Shown piece by piece: positions 8,645 through 17,907 of a stretch of 64,000 nt of DNA. Position 1 is the stretch's first letter. Each line of letters opens with the position of its first letter. Under the pieces are notes generated by a model. That model saw only the letters and a program-made list of their open reading frames with translations. It was not told where the DNA came from and did no database searches. Made by a program: the position numbers and the translations under genes. The stretch is from Aeoliella straminimaris (lineage in GTDB: Bacteria; Planctomycetota; Planctomycetia; Pirellulales; Lacipirellulaceae), in assembly GCF_024054565.1 (NCBI RefSeq), contig NZ_JAMXLR010000028.1, positions 1 through 64,000 on the forward strand, read 5' to 3'.

Positions 8645-10108
8645 ATGCAGCTACTCACTTCCATCCTCACTGCAACACTTCTTTGCACCTGTAGCTTCCT
8701 CCAAGCTCAGAACCCTGATCTACAGCAGCAAGCGACCGCGGCCATGAAGCGCGCCGGCGACTTCTATCACCAGCAGGTCGCGTCGCATGGCGGATACGTG
8801 TACTTCTACTCGCTCGACCTTGAGCAGCGGTGGGGCGAAGGCCAGGCCACCAAGGATCAAATCTGGGTGCAGCCGCCGGGGACACCGACCGTGGGGTTGG
8901 CGTTCCTCCGCGCCTACGAGGCCACGGGCGACGACGACTACTTGCAGGCGGCCACCGCGGCGGCCGAGGCCCTGGTGTACGGACAGCTCGAGTCGGGCGG
9001 GTGGACCAACTGTGTCGACTTCGATCCCCACGGCGCTCGTACGGCCGACTATCGCAATGGTCGTGGCCGCGGCAAGAATAACTCGTCGCTCGACGACGGC
9101 CAGACACAGTCGGCAATTCGCCTATTGGTAGCAGTCGACAAGGCCCACGACTTCCAGCATGACGCGATCCATGAGTCGGCCCAAATCGCGCTCGACGCGC
9201 TGCTCGACGCGCAGTTTCCTAATGGGGCGTTCCCCCAAGTCTGGACGGGGCCGGTCGAGCCGCAGCCGATCGTGCCGGCGAGCTATCCAGACTACGATTG
9301 GCGCACTGAGGGCCGCATCAAAGAGTACTGGAACATGTACACGCTGAACGACAACGTCTGCGGCTACGTCGCCCGGGCGCTGATCGATGCCCATCGGGTG
9401 TATGGCGACGAGCGTTATCTCGACGCGCTCCGCAAGCTGGGCGATTTTCTGATACTCGCGCAGATGCCCGAACCTCAGCCCGGGTGGGCACAGCAGTACA
9501 ATTACCAGATGCAGCCGATCTGGGCCCGCAAGTTCGAACCCCCGGCCATCGCCGGCGACGAGTCGCAGGAAGCGATCGAGACACTGTTATTGATCACCGA
9601 AGCGACGGGCGATCCCAAGTACGTGAAGCCTATCTCCCGGGCACTCGCATACCTTGATCGCTCGCGACAGCCCGACGGCCGGCTGGCGCGGTACTACGAG
9701 CTCCAGACCAACGAGCCTCTCTACATGACGCGAAGCAGCAAACAATACGAGTTGACCTACGACGACACCAACCTGCCCGACCACTATGGCTGGAAGATCG
9801 AATCGCAGTTGAAGCGACTGAGTAACGGATTCAGCATCTTGCGAGTTTACGAAGCAATGCAGGGCATCGACCGTCCGAAGCCAAAATGGGGCAGGAATAC
9901 ACCGGTAACAGAAGACGCCGTCCAGCAGATCCTTGCCGATCTCGACGAGCAAGGCCGCTGGGTCAGCACGCACGACGGCCAGCGGCTGGTCGGTCAGCCG
10001 AAGATACCGCTGGGGGGCGAGTACCTGTCGAGCGAACGCTTCAGCGAAAACCTGACAACCTTGAGCGAGTACCTGCAGACGCTGAAGAAGAGAGAAACGG
10101 TGAGATGA
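8645..10108 (+). CDS. Secreted pectate lyase, polysaccharide lyase family 10
   Basis: A 487-aa exported enzyme that cleaves polygalacturonate by beta-elimination. A signal peptide of about 22 residues ([20 protein letters not shown]) precedes an all-helical catalytic domain. PL10-type segments include [31 protein letters not shown]-like WNMYTLNDN, and especially [20 protein letters not shown] followed by EPPAI. The open frame extends about 200 codons upstream, but that part runs through an intergenic repeat and another gene; the ATG at 8645 leads directly into the signal peptide. It lies outside the main pectin locus and on the opposite strand, but fits the same pathway. Confidence 0.88.
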   Translation: MQLLTSILTATLLCTCSFLQAQNPDLQQQATAAMKRAGDFYHQQVASHGGYVYFYSLDLEQRWGEGQATKDQIWVQPPGTPTVGLAFLRAYEATGDDDYLQAATAAAEALVYGQLESGGWTNCVDFDPHGARTADYRNGRGRGKNNSSLDDGQTQSAIRLLVAVDKAHDFQHDAIHESAQIALDALLDAQFPNGAFPQVWTGPVEPQPIVPASYPDYDWRTEGRIKEYWNMYTLNDNVCGYVARALIDAHRVYGDERYLDALRKLGDFLILAQMPEPQPGWAQQYNYQMQPIWARKFEPPAIAGDESQEAIETLLLITEATGDPKYVKPISRALAYLDRSRQPDGRLARYYELQTNEPLYMTRSSKQYELTYDDTNLPDHYGWKIESQLKRLSNGFSILRVYEAMQGIDRPKPKWGRNTPVTEDAVQQILADLDEQGRWVSTHDGQRLVGQPKIPLGGEYLSSERFSENLTTLSEYLQTLKKRETVR

Positions 10109-10458
10109 ATGCGGTAAGGTCGAGTTTCTGGCAGCTAAGCCCGAGGCTTGCGCCTGCGGCTCACCTAAGTGCCGAGGCCAGACTTCTGCCCCCCTGCCCC
10201 GGTACCCGAATCTGACAAATTCTCTGTGCGGATCGGCCCACCGGAGCTCCGAGTCGGTAGAGAAGGCTTGACGGGCGTTGCTGCAAAAAACATACTCGAA
10301 TTTGCGTGCCAAGGCATCTCCAGACGACTGCCCAGGAACTGGGCCTTCGGCGCCGCGACTGCCCCTGCCTGCGTCAGTGTATGCGCAGTCGCGAAGGTTT
10401 CGGTTCCGGCCGAACCCCCGTGAGTCGTCCTGTTTCTATTAGATGAGTGACCTTGGCC
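10109..10458. other. Intergenic region upstream of the mannosidase operon
   Basis: About 350 bp with no gene I can support. It contains a sigma70-like candidate promoter (listed separately) and should hold the control region of the downstream operon. No operator palindrome stood out. Confidence 0.4.
10268..10296 (+). promoter_or_regulatory. Candidate sigma70-type promoter of the mannosidase operon
   Basis: TTGACG (10268-10273) and CATACT (10291-10296) are separated by 17 bases, about 160 bp upstream of the GH92 start. The -35 box is near consensus and the -10 box matches four of six. Planctomycete promoters are poorly characterised, so this is tentative. Confidence 0.25.
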
Positions 10459-12702
10459 ATGATTACTACGTCTCGAAGTCTACCCCGTCTTTCCGTTGCC
10501 GTGCTCGCGGTGGCAGCATGCCTCGCCCACACGGCCTCCGCCGAAACGGACTACGCCAAACTGGCGAGCCCGTTGATCGGTACCGACTCGGAATTCCGCT
10601 TCTCGAACGGCAACACCTACCCAGCCGTGGCGGCGCCGTTCGGCATGACCTTCTGGACCCCCCGTACCGGAGATGAAACCGGCTGGATCTATCAATACGG
10701 CAAGGACAAGCTTCGTGGCTTCCACGCCACGCATCAGCCGAGCCCCTGGATGGGCGACTACGGCAACTTTGGCATCATGCCTTTTGTGGATGGACCAACC
10801 GGCGGGGCGCTGCCTTCGTCGAAGTTCTCGCACGACACCGAGGAATCGAAGCCGTACTACTACGGCGTAACGCTCGAAGACACCGACATCCGCGCCGAGA
10901 TGACCGCCACGACGCGGTGCGCCGCGATGCGTTTCACCTATCCCCAGGGCGCCAACGCCTGGGTGCACTTCGATGCCTACGGGGCGACCGACTTCGACGT
11001 GGATGAGGACAAGGGCGAGATCCGCGCCACGGGACGATTCAACCGCGGCGGTGTGGAGGGCGACTTTGGTTGCCGGTTCCTGGCCAAGTTCAACTGCAAA
11101 ATCGCCGACGTCGAACGCTCGGGCGACCGCCACTGGATCGCCGTGAAGCTCGATCTGGGCGATAAGACCACGGCCGATCTGGTCGTCGGCAGCTCGTTCA
11201 TCAGCTTCGACCAGGCTCAAGTGAACCTGGATCGCGAAATCGACGACAAGTCGTTCGACCAGGTAGTGGCCGACGCTAAGGCGGAATGGAATAAGCGGCT
11301 CTCGGTCATCGACATCGAAGGCGCCACCGACGAGCAGATGGTTACGTTCTACTCCAACATGTACCGGGCGCTGCTCTTCCCCCGCATCCTTTACGAGTTC
11401 GATGCCAATGGCGAGATGGTGCACTACAGTCCTTACTCGGGCAAGGTCGAACCCGGCGAGATGTACGCCGACAACGGTTTCTGGGACACCTTCCGCGCGG
11501 TCTATCCGCTGCTGAGCGTGGTCGATCCCGAGATCAACGCCTCGATGGTTCGTGGCTGGATTAACGCCTACAAGGAAGGTGGTTGGTTCCCCAAGTGGGC
11601 GAGCCCCGGTTACCGCGACTGCATGATCGGCACGCACGTCGAAAGCGTGGTCGCCGACGCCCTGTGTAAGGGCATCACCGACTTCGACCTGCAAGCTGCG
11701 GCCGACGCGTCGATCAAGGACGCCACCGAGTTCAGCGACAACGGTGCCTACGGCCGTAAGGGTCTGCGTGAGTACATCAACCTGGGTTACGTCGCAAGCG
11801 ACCGCACCGGCGAGGCCACCGCGCGAACGCTGGAATTCGCCTACGACGATTGGTGCGCCGCCCAGGTGTGCAAGGCGGCCGGTCGCGACGACGTGGTTCC
11901 GATGCTGCTGGAGCGGGCTCAGAACTACCACAACGTGTTCGATCCCGAGGTCGGTTTCATGCGTGGCCGCGAGGCTAGCGGCAAATGGCGGCCCGACTTC
12001 AAGGCCGACGAATGGGGCGGCCCGTTCACCGAGGGCAGTTCCTGGCACTATAGCTGGAGCGTGTTGCATGACTTGCCCGGCTTGATCCAGTTGATGGGTG
12101 GCGATCAGGCCTTTGTCGACAAGCTCGACGCCATGCTGGCGGCCGAGCCAACGTTCGACGTCGGTCACTACGGTGGCGTGATTCACGAGATGACCGAAAT
12201 GGTCGCCTGCAACATGGGCCAGTACGCCCACGGCAACCAACCGGTGCACCACGTGCTGTACCTGTATAACTTCGGCGGCCAGCCCTGGAAGACGGCCGCC
12301 CCCGTCCGCAAAGCGGTCGACACGCTGTACGGCGCCGGCCCCGATGGATACTGCGGCGACGAAGACAACGGTCAGATGTCGGCCTGGTACGTGTTCAGCA
12401 CGTTGGGTTTCTATCCGGTTTGCCCCGGCAAGCCTGGTTACGTGTTGGGAAGTCCGCGGTTCGCCAAAGCGACGATCCACCTGCAGAATGGCAAGGACTT
12501 TGTCATCGAAGCCGACGGCAACTCCGACGAGGCCATTCACATTCAAAGCATGACGCTCGATGGCAAGCCTGTAACGCGATCGTGGATTTCGCATAACGAC
12601 ATCACCTCGGGCGGCGTGCTGAAGCTCGAGATGGGCAAGGAGCCGAACAAAGAGTGGGGCAACGACCCCGCCGATCGCCCGTTCGGCGACTTTGCTGAGT
12701 AA
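10459..12702 (+). CDS. Secreted GH92 alpha-mannosidase
   Basis: A 747-aa glycoside hydrolase family 92 enzyme, calcium-dependent exo-acting alpha-mannosidases that usually attack alpha-1,2 (also 1,3 or 1,4) linkages of N-glycans or mannans. A signal peptide ends at TASA (about residue 28). Family features include NTYPAVAAPFGM near the N-terminus, a central FWDTFRAVYPL-like segment (NGFWDTFRAVYPLLS), and the C-terminal run QPVHHVLYLYNFGGQPWKTA with GYCGDEDNGQMSAWYVFS. The ATG at 10459 was preferred to a GTG twelve bases upstream because it directly starts the signal peptide. First gene of a four-gene operon with a sugar transporter, kinase and GH125 mannosidase, which supports a mannan or high-mannose glycan role. 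Confidence 0.93.
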   Translation: MITTSRSLPRLSVAVLAVAACLAHTASAETDYAKLASPLIGTDSEFRFSNGNTYPAVAAPFGMTFWTPRTGDETGWIYQYGKDKLRGFHATHQPSPWMGDYGNFGIMPFVDGPTGGALPSSKFSHDTEESKPYYYGVTLEDTDIRAEMTATTRCAAMRFTYPQGANAWVHFDAYGATDFDVDEDKGEIRATGRFNRGGVEGDFGCRFLAKFNCKIADVERSGDRHWIAVKLDLGDKTTADLVVGSSFISFDQAQVNLDREIDDKSFDQVVADAKAEWNKRLSVIDIEGATDEQMVTFYSNMYRALLFPRILYEFDANGEMVHYSPYSGKVEPGEMYADNGFWDTFRAVYPLLSVVDPEINASMVRGWINAYKEGGWFPKWASPGYRDCMIGTHVESVVADALCKGITDFDLQAAADASIKDATEFSDNGAYGRKGLREYINLGYVASDRTGEATARTLEFAYDDWCAAQVCKAAGRDDVVPMLLERAQNYHNVFDPEVGFMRGREASGKWRPDFKADEWGGPFTEGSSWHYSWSVLHDLPGLIQLMGGDQAFVDKLDAMLAAEPTFDVGHYGGVIHEMTEMVACNMGQYAHGNQPVHHVLYLYNFGGQPWKTAAPVRKAVDTLYGAGPDGYCGDEDNGQMSAWYVFSTLGFYPVCPGKPGYVLGSPRFAKATIHLQNGKDFVIEADGNSDEAIHIQSMTLDGKPVTRSWISHNDITSGGVLKLEMGKEPNKEWGNDPADRPFGDFAE

Positions 12703-12711
12703 ACCGACCGA

Positions 12712-12748
12712 TCGCGTCCCGCGCGGCAGGATCCGCGCGGGACGATCG
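12712..12748 (+). promoter_or_regulatory. Strong intercistronic hairpin between GH92 and transporter genes
   Basis: GTCCCGCGCGG (12716-12726) and CCGCGCGGGAC (12733-12743) are perfect complements over a 6-nt loop, and the outer GATCG bases extend the pairing. It sits 13 bases after the GH92 stop. A CTCTTTT stretch lies about 15 bases beyond the stem. It could be a leaky terminator or a transcript-stabilising hairpin that sets the enzyme to transporter ratio. Confidence 0.55.
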
Positions 12749-12783
12749 ATCCTATTTCGCTCTTTTCAAGGTGGACAATCCGA

Positions 12784-13932
12784 ATGAATCTCAAAACCCT
12801 GCCGATTCTCCTGGCGTTCTTGTTGATGGGCGTCGCCGATGCGATGGGACCTTTGTCCGAAGCGGTCGGAAAGAACTACCAGCTCTCCACGGTGGTCGCC
12901 ACGCTGATGGCTTCTGCAGTGTTCATCGCGTTTGCCGTGTTCAGTGTCCCGGGCGGATGGCTGGCGGCGAGAATCGGCAAGAAGAAAGTGTTGCTACTCG
13001 GCCTGGGACTCAACACGCTGGCCGTCGCGGTGCCTGCCTTCACCACCCCGCCCTACGCCCTGCTGCTGGTGTGTGTGTTCTTTCTGGGCGTCGGTACCAC
13101 CTTCCTGCAGGTGGCCGGAAACCCGATCATGCGCGACGTTAGTGCCGAGGGCAAATACAGCCGCAACCTTGCCCTGGCTCAGGGCTTCAAGGGGGTTGGT
13201 AGCGTTAGCGCGAACTACCTGCCCGTGCTGGTTGGCTCCATTGGCGTGCTGGCGGTCATGGGTTGGCGAGGTGCGTTCCCCATTTACTTTGGCCTGATGG
13301 CCATCGCCTTCGTGCTAGTGGCCATGATGCACATCGACGAAACCAAAGCGGACGAACCGCCCGGAATTGGCGAATCGTTGGCCCTGCTGAAGAACCCCGT
13401 GTTCGCCCTCGCGGTGCTCGGCATCTTCCTGTACGTGGGGTCCGAAGTCTGCATGGCGACATTCCTCAAACCCACCCTGGAAGCATTCGATATGTCTCCC
13501 GACCGAGCCAAGCTGCTCGGCACCGTGATGTTCTTTGGCTTCCTGGCGTTCGGCCGTATCGTTGCCGGTTCCATCAATATCAACCCGCATTTGTTCTTCC
13601 GGCTCTCCGCCCTGCTCGGCCTGGCAGGCAGTGGGTTGGTGATGACCGGCGACCAGACGCTTACCCTGATCGGCGTCGTGCTGGGCGGGCTAGGTTTCGC
13701 CAACATCTGGCCAATGCTGTTCTCCATCACGGTGGAAGAAAAGCCCGAACGGGCCAGCGAACTCAGCGGTCTGATGTGCATGGCCATCGCCGGTGGCGCA
13801 TTGGTACCCCAGGTGATGGCAAAGTTGATCGACAATGGCATGGCCCACTCGCTGGCATTCATCGTGCCGGTGATCTGCTTCGTCTACCTCACGATCCTTT
13901 CGTTCCGCAGCAAACCCAAACCGGCCGCCTAA
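12784..13932 (+). CDS. MFS sugar transporter, FucP/glucose-galactose type
   Basis: A 382-aa inner-membrane protein with about twelve predicted helices. It resembles the FucP-like sugar:proton symporter branch of the major facilitator superfamily. The loop after helix 2 has GGWLAARIGKKKVLL (MFS motif A-like), and the segment FLQVAGNPIMRDVS matches the family QVAxNP region. AAGGTGG sits about ten bases upstream of the ATG. Located between GH92 and a ROK kinase, it most likely imports mannose or a small manno-oligosaccharide released outside. Substrate is inferred from context only. Confidence 0.88.
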   Translation: MNLKTLPILLAFLLMGVADAMGPLSEAVGKNYQLSTVVATLMASAVFIAFAVFSVPGGWLAARIGKKKVLLLGLGLNTLAVAVPAFTTPPYALLLVCVFFLGVGTTFLQVAGNPIMRDVSAEGKYSRNLALAQGFKGVGSVSANYLPVLVGSIGVLAVMGWRGAFPIYFGLMAIAFVLVAMMHIDETKADEPPGIGESLALLKNPVFALAVLGIFLYVGSEVCMATFLKPTLEAFDMSPDRAKLLGTVMFFGFLAFGRIVAGSININPHLFFRLSALLGLAGSGLVMTGDQTLTLIGVVLGGLGFANIWPMLFSITVEEKPERASELSGLMCMAIAGGALVPQVMAKLIDNGMAHSLAFIVPVICFVYLTILSFRSKPKPAA

Positions 13933-13962
13933 CACCCGGCCGCTCTCCCAAGGCGATAATCC

Positions 13963-15051
13963 ATGGACACAAAGAACGACCAAACGGTGGTCCTCACGCT
14001 CGACGCCGGGGGCACCAACTTTTCCTTTGCCGCCCTCCGTGGTGGCAAGCAGGTGGGCGAGTCGGTAGTGCTGCCGGCTGAGGCCAACGATCGCGACCGC
14101 AGCCTGGCGAACATGTTCGCCGGTTTCCAACAGGTGGCCGATCAGGCGGGCGGCCCGGCGCGGGCCATCAGCTTTGCCTTCCCCGGCCCGGCCGACTATC
14201 GTCGCGGCGTGCTGTACAACGTCGGCAACCTGCCGGCCTATGCCGGTGGGGTGCCGCTGGCCGACATCCTGTCGGAGAAATTTGGCATCCCGGTCTTCAT
14301 TAATAACGATGGCGACCTGTTCGCCCTGGGCGAGGCCACCGCCGGCCTGCTGCCCGAAGTGAACGCCAAGCTCGAGGCCTCCGGCAGCCTGCAGCGTTAC
14401 CGCAACCTGATCGGCCTGACGCTCGGCACCGGCTTTGGCGGCGGCATCGTGCTCGAAGGCAAGCTGCTGCAAGGCGACAACTCGATGACGGGCGAGGTGT
14501 GGCTGCTCAGGCATGGTCTCGCACCGAACGTGAATGCCGAAGAGGGCGTCAGCATTCGTGCCGTAACCGGTGCGTACGCGGAAGCGGCTTCCGATCCGCA
14601 GGCCAGCGAGCGCACGCCGCACGACATTGCTCGCATCGCTCAAGGGGAACTCGAAGGCGACGCGGCGGCCGCCCGCGAGGCGTATGCCCGGCTCGGCCGC
14701 GTGCTGGGCGACGCCATAGCGAACCTGGTCACCTTGCTCGACGGCATGGTGGTGATCGGTGGCGGCCTGTCCAAATCGCACGAGCTGTTCATGCCGGCGC
14801 TGCTGGAAATGGTCAACAGCCCCTTCTCCGACCAGCCCGGTGCGCAGCCGCGGCTGGTGCAACACGTGTACAACCTGGAAGATCCGGCCGACGCCGAAGC
14901 GTTCTACAAACCGGCGCCGCTCTCCGCCAGCGGCGAGCCCGAGTACCTGCCCCGCACGGCCGTGGGCATCTCGCGACTCGGCGCCAACGAGGCCGTCGGC
15001 CTGGGCGCCTATGCCGTGGCAGTCGCGGCGCTGGAAACTTCGAACACCTAA
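13963..15051 (+). CDS. ROK-family sugar kinase
   Basis: A 362-aa cytoplasmic protein of the ROK (repressor, ORF, kinase) family without a DNA-binding domain, so probably a hexose kinase. The phosphate-binding motif LTLDAGGTNFSFAAL is at residues 11-25, the catalytic aspartate lies in INNDGDLFALGE, and GLTLGTGFGGGIVLEGKLL is the second nucleotide-binding loop. The usual ROK zinc motif CxCGxxGCxE is not visible. Separated from the transporter by 30 bp and from GH125 by 44 bp. In this operon a mannokinase or fructokinase role is the natural inference; specificity cannot be read from sequence. Confidence 0.88.
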   Translation: MDTKNDQTVVLTLDAGGTNFSFAALRGGKQVGESVVLPAEANDRDRSLANMFAGFQQVADQAGGPARAISFAFPGPADYRRGVLYNVGNLPAYAGGVPLADILSEKFGIPVFINNDGDLFALGEATAGLLPEVNAKLEASGSLQRYRNLIGLTLGTGFGGGIVLEGKLLQGDNSMTGEVWLLRHGLAPNVNAEEGVSIRAVTGAYAEAASDPQASERTPHDIARIAQGELEGDAAAAREAYARLGRVLGDAIANLVTLLDGMVVIGGGLSKSHELFMPALLEMVNSPFSDQPGAQPRLVQHVYNLEDPADAEAFYKPAPLSASGEPEYLPRTAVGISRLGANEAVGLGAYAVAVAALETSNT

Positions 15052-15095
15052 ACGCACTCCAAGAGTCAATCTTAGCCGTAATACGAGGCATCACG

Positions 15096-16520
15096 ATGAA
15101 CACCCTTCGCATCACAATGTTGGCAGTTCTCCTTGTCGCGCTCACCGCCCTGCCCTCTCAGCTCGTCGCCCAGGAGACCAAGTTCGAGTCGAAGCGACCG
15201 CCGGAAAGCGAGCGGTGCTTCACCAGCCCGACGATCGAGAAGACCATCGCCGACGTGAAAGGTCGCATCGCCGACTCTGAGCTCGCCTGGATGTTCGAGA
15301 ACTGCTATCCCAACACCCTCGACACGACCGTCGACTACGAGGTGATCGACGGCAAGCCCGACACGTTCATCATCACCGGCGATATCGACGCCATGTGGCT
15401 GCGTGATTCCACGGCTCAGGTCTGGCCCTACATGCCGTACATCAAGCAGGACGAGAAGCTCCGCAAGCTGGTCGAGGGCCTGGTTCGCCGGCAGACCAAG
15501 TGCGTGCTGCTCGATCCGTACGCCAACGCGTTCTACAAGGACATGACCCGCGAGTCGCACTGGAAAGACGATCGCCCCACCCCCATCGACGGGGTGCACG
15601 AGCGGAAGTGGGAGATCGATTCGCTGTGCTACACGATTCGCCTGGCCAACGAGTACTACCAACTGACGGGCGATGCCTCGATCTTCGATGAGGATTGGCA
15701 GCGAGGCGCGAAGAAGATCGTCGAAACCTTCCGCACCGAGCAGCGCAAGAATGGCACTCCGTTTCGGTTCATCCGCAAGACCGACCGCATGCTCGACGCC
15801 CCGCCGTTCGATGGCACCGGTCGCCCGGTCGAGCCGGTGGGCCTGATCGCTTCGGCCTTCCGCCCCAGCGACGACAGCACGCTGTTCCCGTTCCTCATCC
15901 CCTCGAACCTGTTCGCCGTGCAGTCGCTCGGTCAGATGGAGACCATCTTCCGCGACGTGGTGGGCGATGAGGAGTTTGCCGACGAGTGCCAGGCGTTGGC
16001 CGATGAGGTGCAGACGGCCATCAACAAGTACGCCAAGGTGAATCACCTCGACTTCGGCGAGATCTACGCCTACGAAGTCGATGGCCATGGCAACAAAGTG
16101 TTCTGGGACGACGCCAACGTGCCGAGCCTGATGTCGCTAGCGTACCTCGGCGTGCACAAGCCGACCGACCCCATCTACATGCGGACGCGAAAGTTCCTGT
16201 TGAGCGAGAACAACCCGTACTACTTCCGCGGCACCGCCGCCGAAGGACAGGCGAGCCCGCACACCGGCAAAGTCCGCATCTGGCCGATGGGTATCATCCT
16301 GCGGGCGATGACCAGCACCTCGGACGACGAGATCACGCAGTGCCTGACGATGCTGAAAAACACGCACGCCGGCACCGGCTTCATGCACGAAGCCTTCAAC
16401 AAAGACGACCCGCAGGACTACACCCGCGACTGGTTCGCCTGGGCCAACACGCTGTTTGGCGAGCTGATCGTGAAGGTCGACACCGAACGCCCGGAACTGC
16501 TCAAGCAACCGCTGGAATAG
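15096..16520 (+). CDS. Secreted GH125 exo-alpha-1,6-mannosidase
   Basis: A 474-aa glycoside hydrolase family 125 (former DUF1237) protein with a signal peptide ending near residue 25 (LPSQLVAQ). GH125 enzymes remove non-reducing alpha-1,6-linked mannose from N-glycans and mannans by an inverting mechanism. Recognisable segments are FENCYPNTLDTTV, ITGDIDAMWLRDSTAQVWPY (the highly conserved core), HERKWEIDSLCYTIRLANEY, and a C-terminal DYTRDWFAWANTLFGELI. GAGG at 15085-15088 precedes the ATG by seven bases. The open frame extends far upstream only as an overlap with the ROK gene in another frame. Last gene of the mannosidase operon; GH92 and GH125 acting together is a known pairing in glycan-foraging bacteria. 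Confidence 0.94.
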   Translation: MNTLRITMLAVLLVALTALPSQLVAQETKFESKRPPESERCFTSPTIEKTIADVKGRIADSELAWMFENCYPNTLDTTVDYEVIDGKPDTFIITGDIDAMWLRDSTAQVWPYMPYIKQDEKLRKLVEGLVRRQTKCVLLDPYANAFYKDMTRESHWKDDRPTPIDGVHERKWEIDSLCYTIRLANEYYQLTGDASIFDEDWQRGAKKIVETFRTEQRKNGTPFRFIRKTDRMLDAPPFDGTGRPVEPVGLIASAFRPSDDSTLFPFLIPSNLFAVQSLGQMETIFRDVVGDEEFADECQALADEVQTAINKYAKVNHLDFGEIYAYEVDGHGNKVFWDDANVPSLMSLAYLGVHKPTDPIYMRTRKFLLSENNPYYFRGTAAEGQASPHTGKVRIWPMGIILRAMTSTSDDEITQCLTMLKNTHAGTGFMHEAFNKDDPQDYTRDWFAWANTLFGELIVKVDTERPELLKQPLE

Positions 16521-16566
16521 CAGCTTGCCGCACTCCGACAGTGGAGCGGGAGCCCGGTACCCCGCT

Positions 16567-17427
16567 TCACTGCTCGAGCATCGCGTCAAACCAGTTTTTC
16601 GAACTCGATTGTTTGTTCATCTGCCGGTACGGCACCAGCGTCGAGTCGTAGTACGCGCGGAAGTACTCGAAGTTGCTGTTGTAGCGGGTCATGCCAGGGC
16701 GGTCGAAACGCTCCTGGTATTCGTCGAACGTCCCCAGATCGTCGGTAATCCAGTTGTAGTAGGTATCGCGGCCGTGCGGGCTCTTGGGCAGGGGGTTCTC
16801 GACAAAGAACTCGCGCGTCCGCTCCAGGGCCTCGAACTCGAGCTTCACGCAACCGTTGGCGTATCCCTCGCCGTCGATGCTGCCATCCAGGGCCTCATGC
16901 ATCAGCTTCTCGAAGCCATCGGCGTTGCCCAGGTTGTGCAGCTCGAAAACCACCATGGTCCACTTGTCGACCGGCGTCGCGTCGCTGCCGCCGGTGATCG
17001 ACACGTACGGCGGGTAACCATGATAGGGCGAAGCATGCTCGGCCGGCCGGCCGCTCTGCGGCGAGTTGCCATTCCAATACACACGCTGGCCGAAATGGTC
17101 GCCGTTGAAGGCCTCGATCACCCAGCCGTATACCGGATGCGAAGCATCGATCACGCCCCGCATGTCGGGCCGGTCGTCCAACAGTTGGGCCAGTTGCCGC
17201 TCGCCGAAGGTGGTAATGACCGGCTTGGCCACCACGGTTGGCACCGGTTGCGACCGAGGCGTGGCTGCCAACTCCGACGCGACGGGCGATGTGGGGGCCG
17301 ACTCCGACGCAGCAATCGGTGTGGCAGTCGACTCCGCCTCGCGACACCCGGCCGCCGCCAGGGTCGACGCCACCGCGATGAGCACGCCACAACTACCCCT
17401 GCGCAAAAGAACTTGCGAAAACAGCAT
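16567..17427 (-). CDS. Putative lipoprotein, unknown function
   Basis: A 286-aa protein with a lipoprotein signal peptide ending AAAGC (acylated cysteine near residue 28), followed by an Ala/Ser/Thr/Pro-rich linker to about residue 75. The globular part contains GDHFGQRVYWNGNSPQSGRP, aromatic clusters (YHGYPPYVSI) and charged helices; I recognise no family. It converges on the GH125 gene, 46 bp apart. ATG at 17427 chosen because it opens the signal peptide; an upstream in-frame start would place 21 hydrophobic residues before it. Confidence 0.7.
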   Translation of the reverse strand: MLFSQVLLRRGSCGVLIAVASTLAAAGCREAESTATPIAASESAPTSPVASELAATPRSQPVPTVVAKPVITTFGERQLAQLLDDRPDMRGVIDASHPVYGWVIEAFNGDHFGQRVYWNGNSPQSGRPAEHASPYHGYPPYVSITGGSDATPVDKWTMVVFELHNLGNADGFEKLMHEALDGSIDGEGYANGCVKLEFEALERTREFFVENPLPKSPHGRDTYYNWITDDLGTFDEYQERFDRPGMTRYNSNFEYFRAYYDSTLVPYRQMNKQSSSKNWFDAMLEQ

Positions 17428-17775
17428 CCTCAATTCCCCAACAGTAAGAACAACTATCGCCTGATGTAAGCTTATTCGCTGCGGCACCAAGATGCAAAGC
17501 GTTTCGTCACAAGGTCGAGGGTTGGGGAATACTCAGGGAAAACTGGCAGCCCCGCTAGGGAGCCGGATATGCGGGGCGCGAGCGCTAATTGCGAAGTAAA
17601 CCGCCTCCGCAAACGGCGAGGCCGCGGGGCGAGTGGTCCTCGGCGTGTCTTGCTTGGGCAGGATAGATACTGAGTCTACCTTGCTGAGATGACGTACACC
17701 GCCGGGAGTGAGAAAAGGCCGAAGCGACTGAGGTTGGGCACACCGCGGGGAGTTGGAGAGGTGTACAAGCCGCCA
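17428..17775. other. Intergenic stretch beyond the last attC-like site
   Basis: About 350 bp with no convincing gene. A 119-codon minus-strand ORF here runs back through the attC-like hairpin and has no coding character. If the attC reading is right, this is the flank of the cassette cluster or a decayed cassette. Confidence 0.35.
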
Positions 17776-17860
17776 AACGTCACCGTTCACTGGTCCGCGG
17801 CGAACGACATTGATTTCAATTACCGCGCGACCTGCGGCTGCGTGTGGAACGGTTCGTTGT
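17776..17860 (-). other. attC-like integron recombination site B
   Basis: An imperfect palindrome: AACGTCACCGTTCAC (17776-17790) faces, on the other arm, GTGTGGAACGGTTCGTT (17842-17858). Read on minus, the outer boxes are GCACAAC and GTTTGGC, close to the attC RYYYAAC and GTTRRRY boxes. The centre contains ACCGCGCG, as in the second site at 18704-18796. It starts about 48 bases after the stop of the HNH gene on the same strand, the position expected for a gene cassette. Confidence 0.5.
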
Positions 17861-17907
17861 GCAGCACCTTGCGCATCAGATACACCCGACATCAGCCGTG
17901 CAATGAG

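Noticed and set aside
10480..12594. A 704-codon minus-strand open frame across the GH92 gene.
   Set aside because: Antisense shadow of a confidently identified enzyme.
14499..15095. N-terminal extension of the GH125 frame by about 200 codons.
   Set aside because: It overlaps the ROK kinase gene in another frame; the ribosome binding site and signal peptide support 15096.
17533..17892. A 119-codon minus-strand ORF.
   Set aside because: It runs through the attC-like hairpin, lacks a ribosome binding site and has no recognisable composition.
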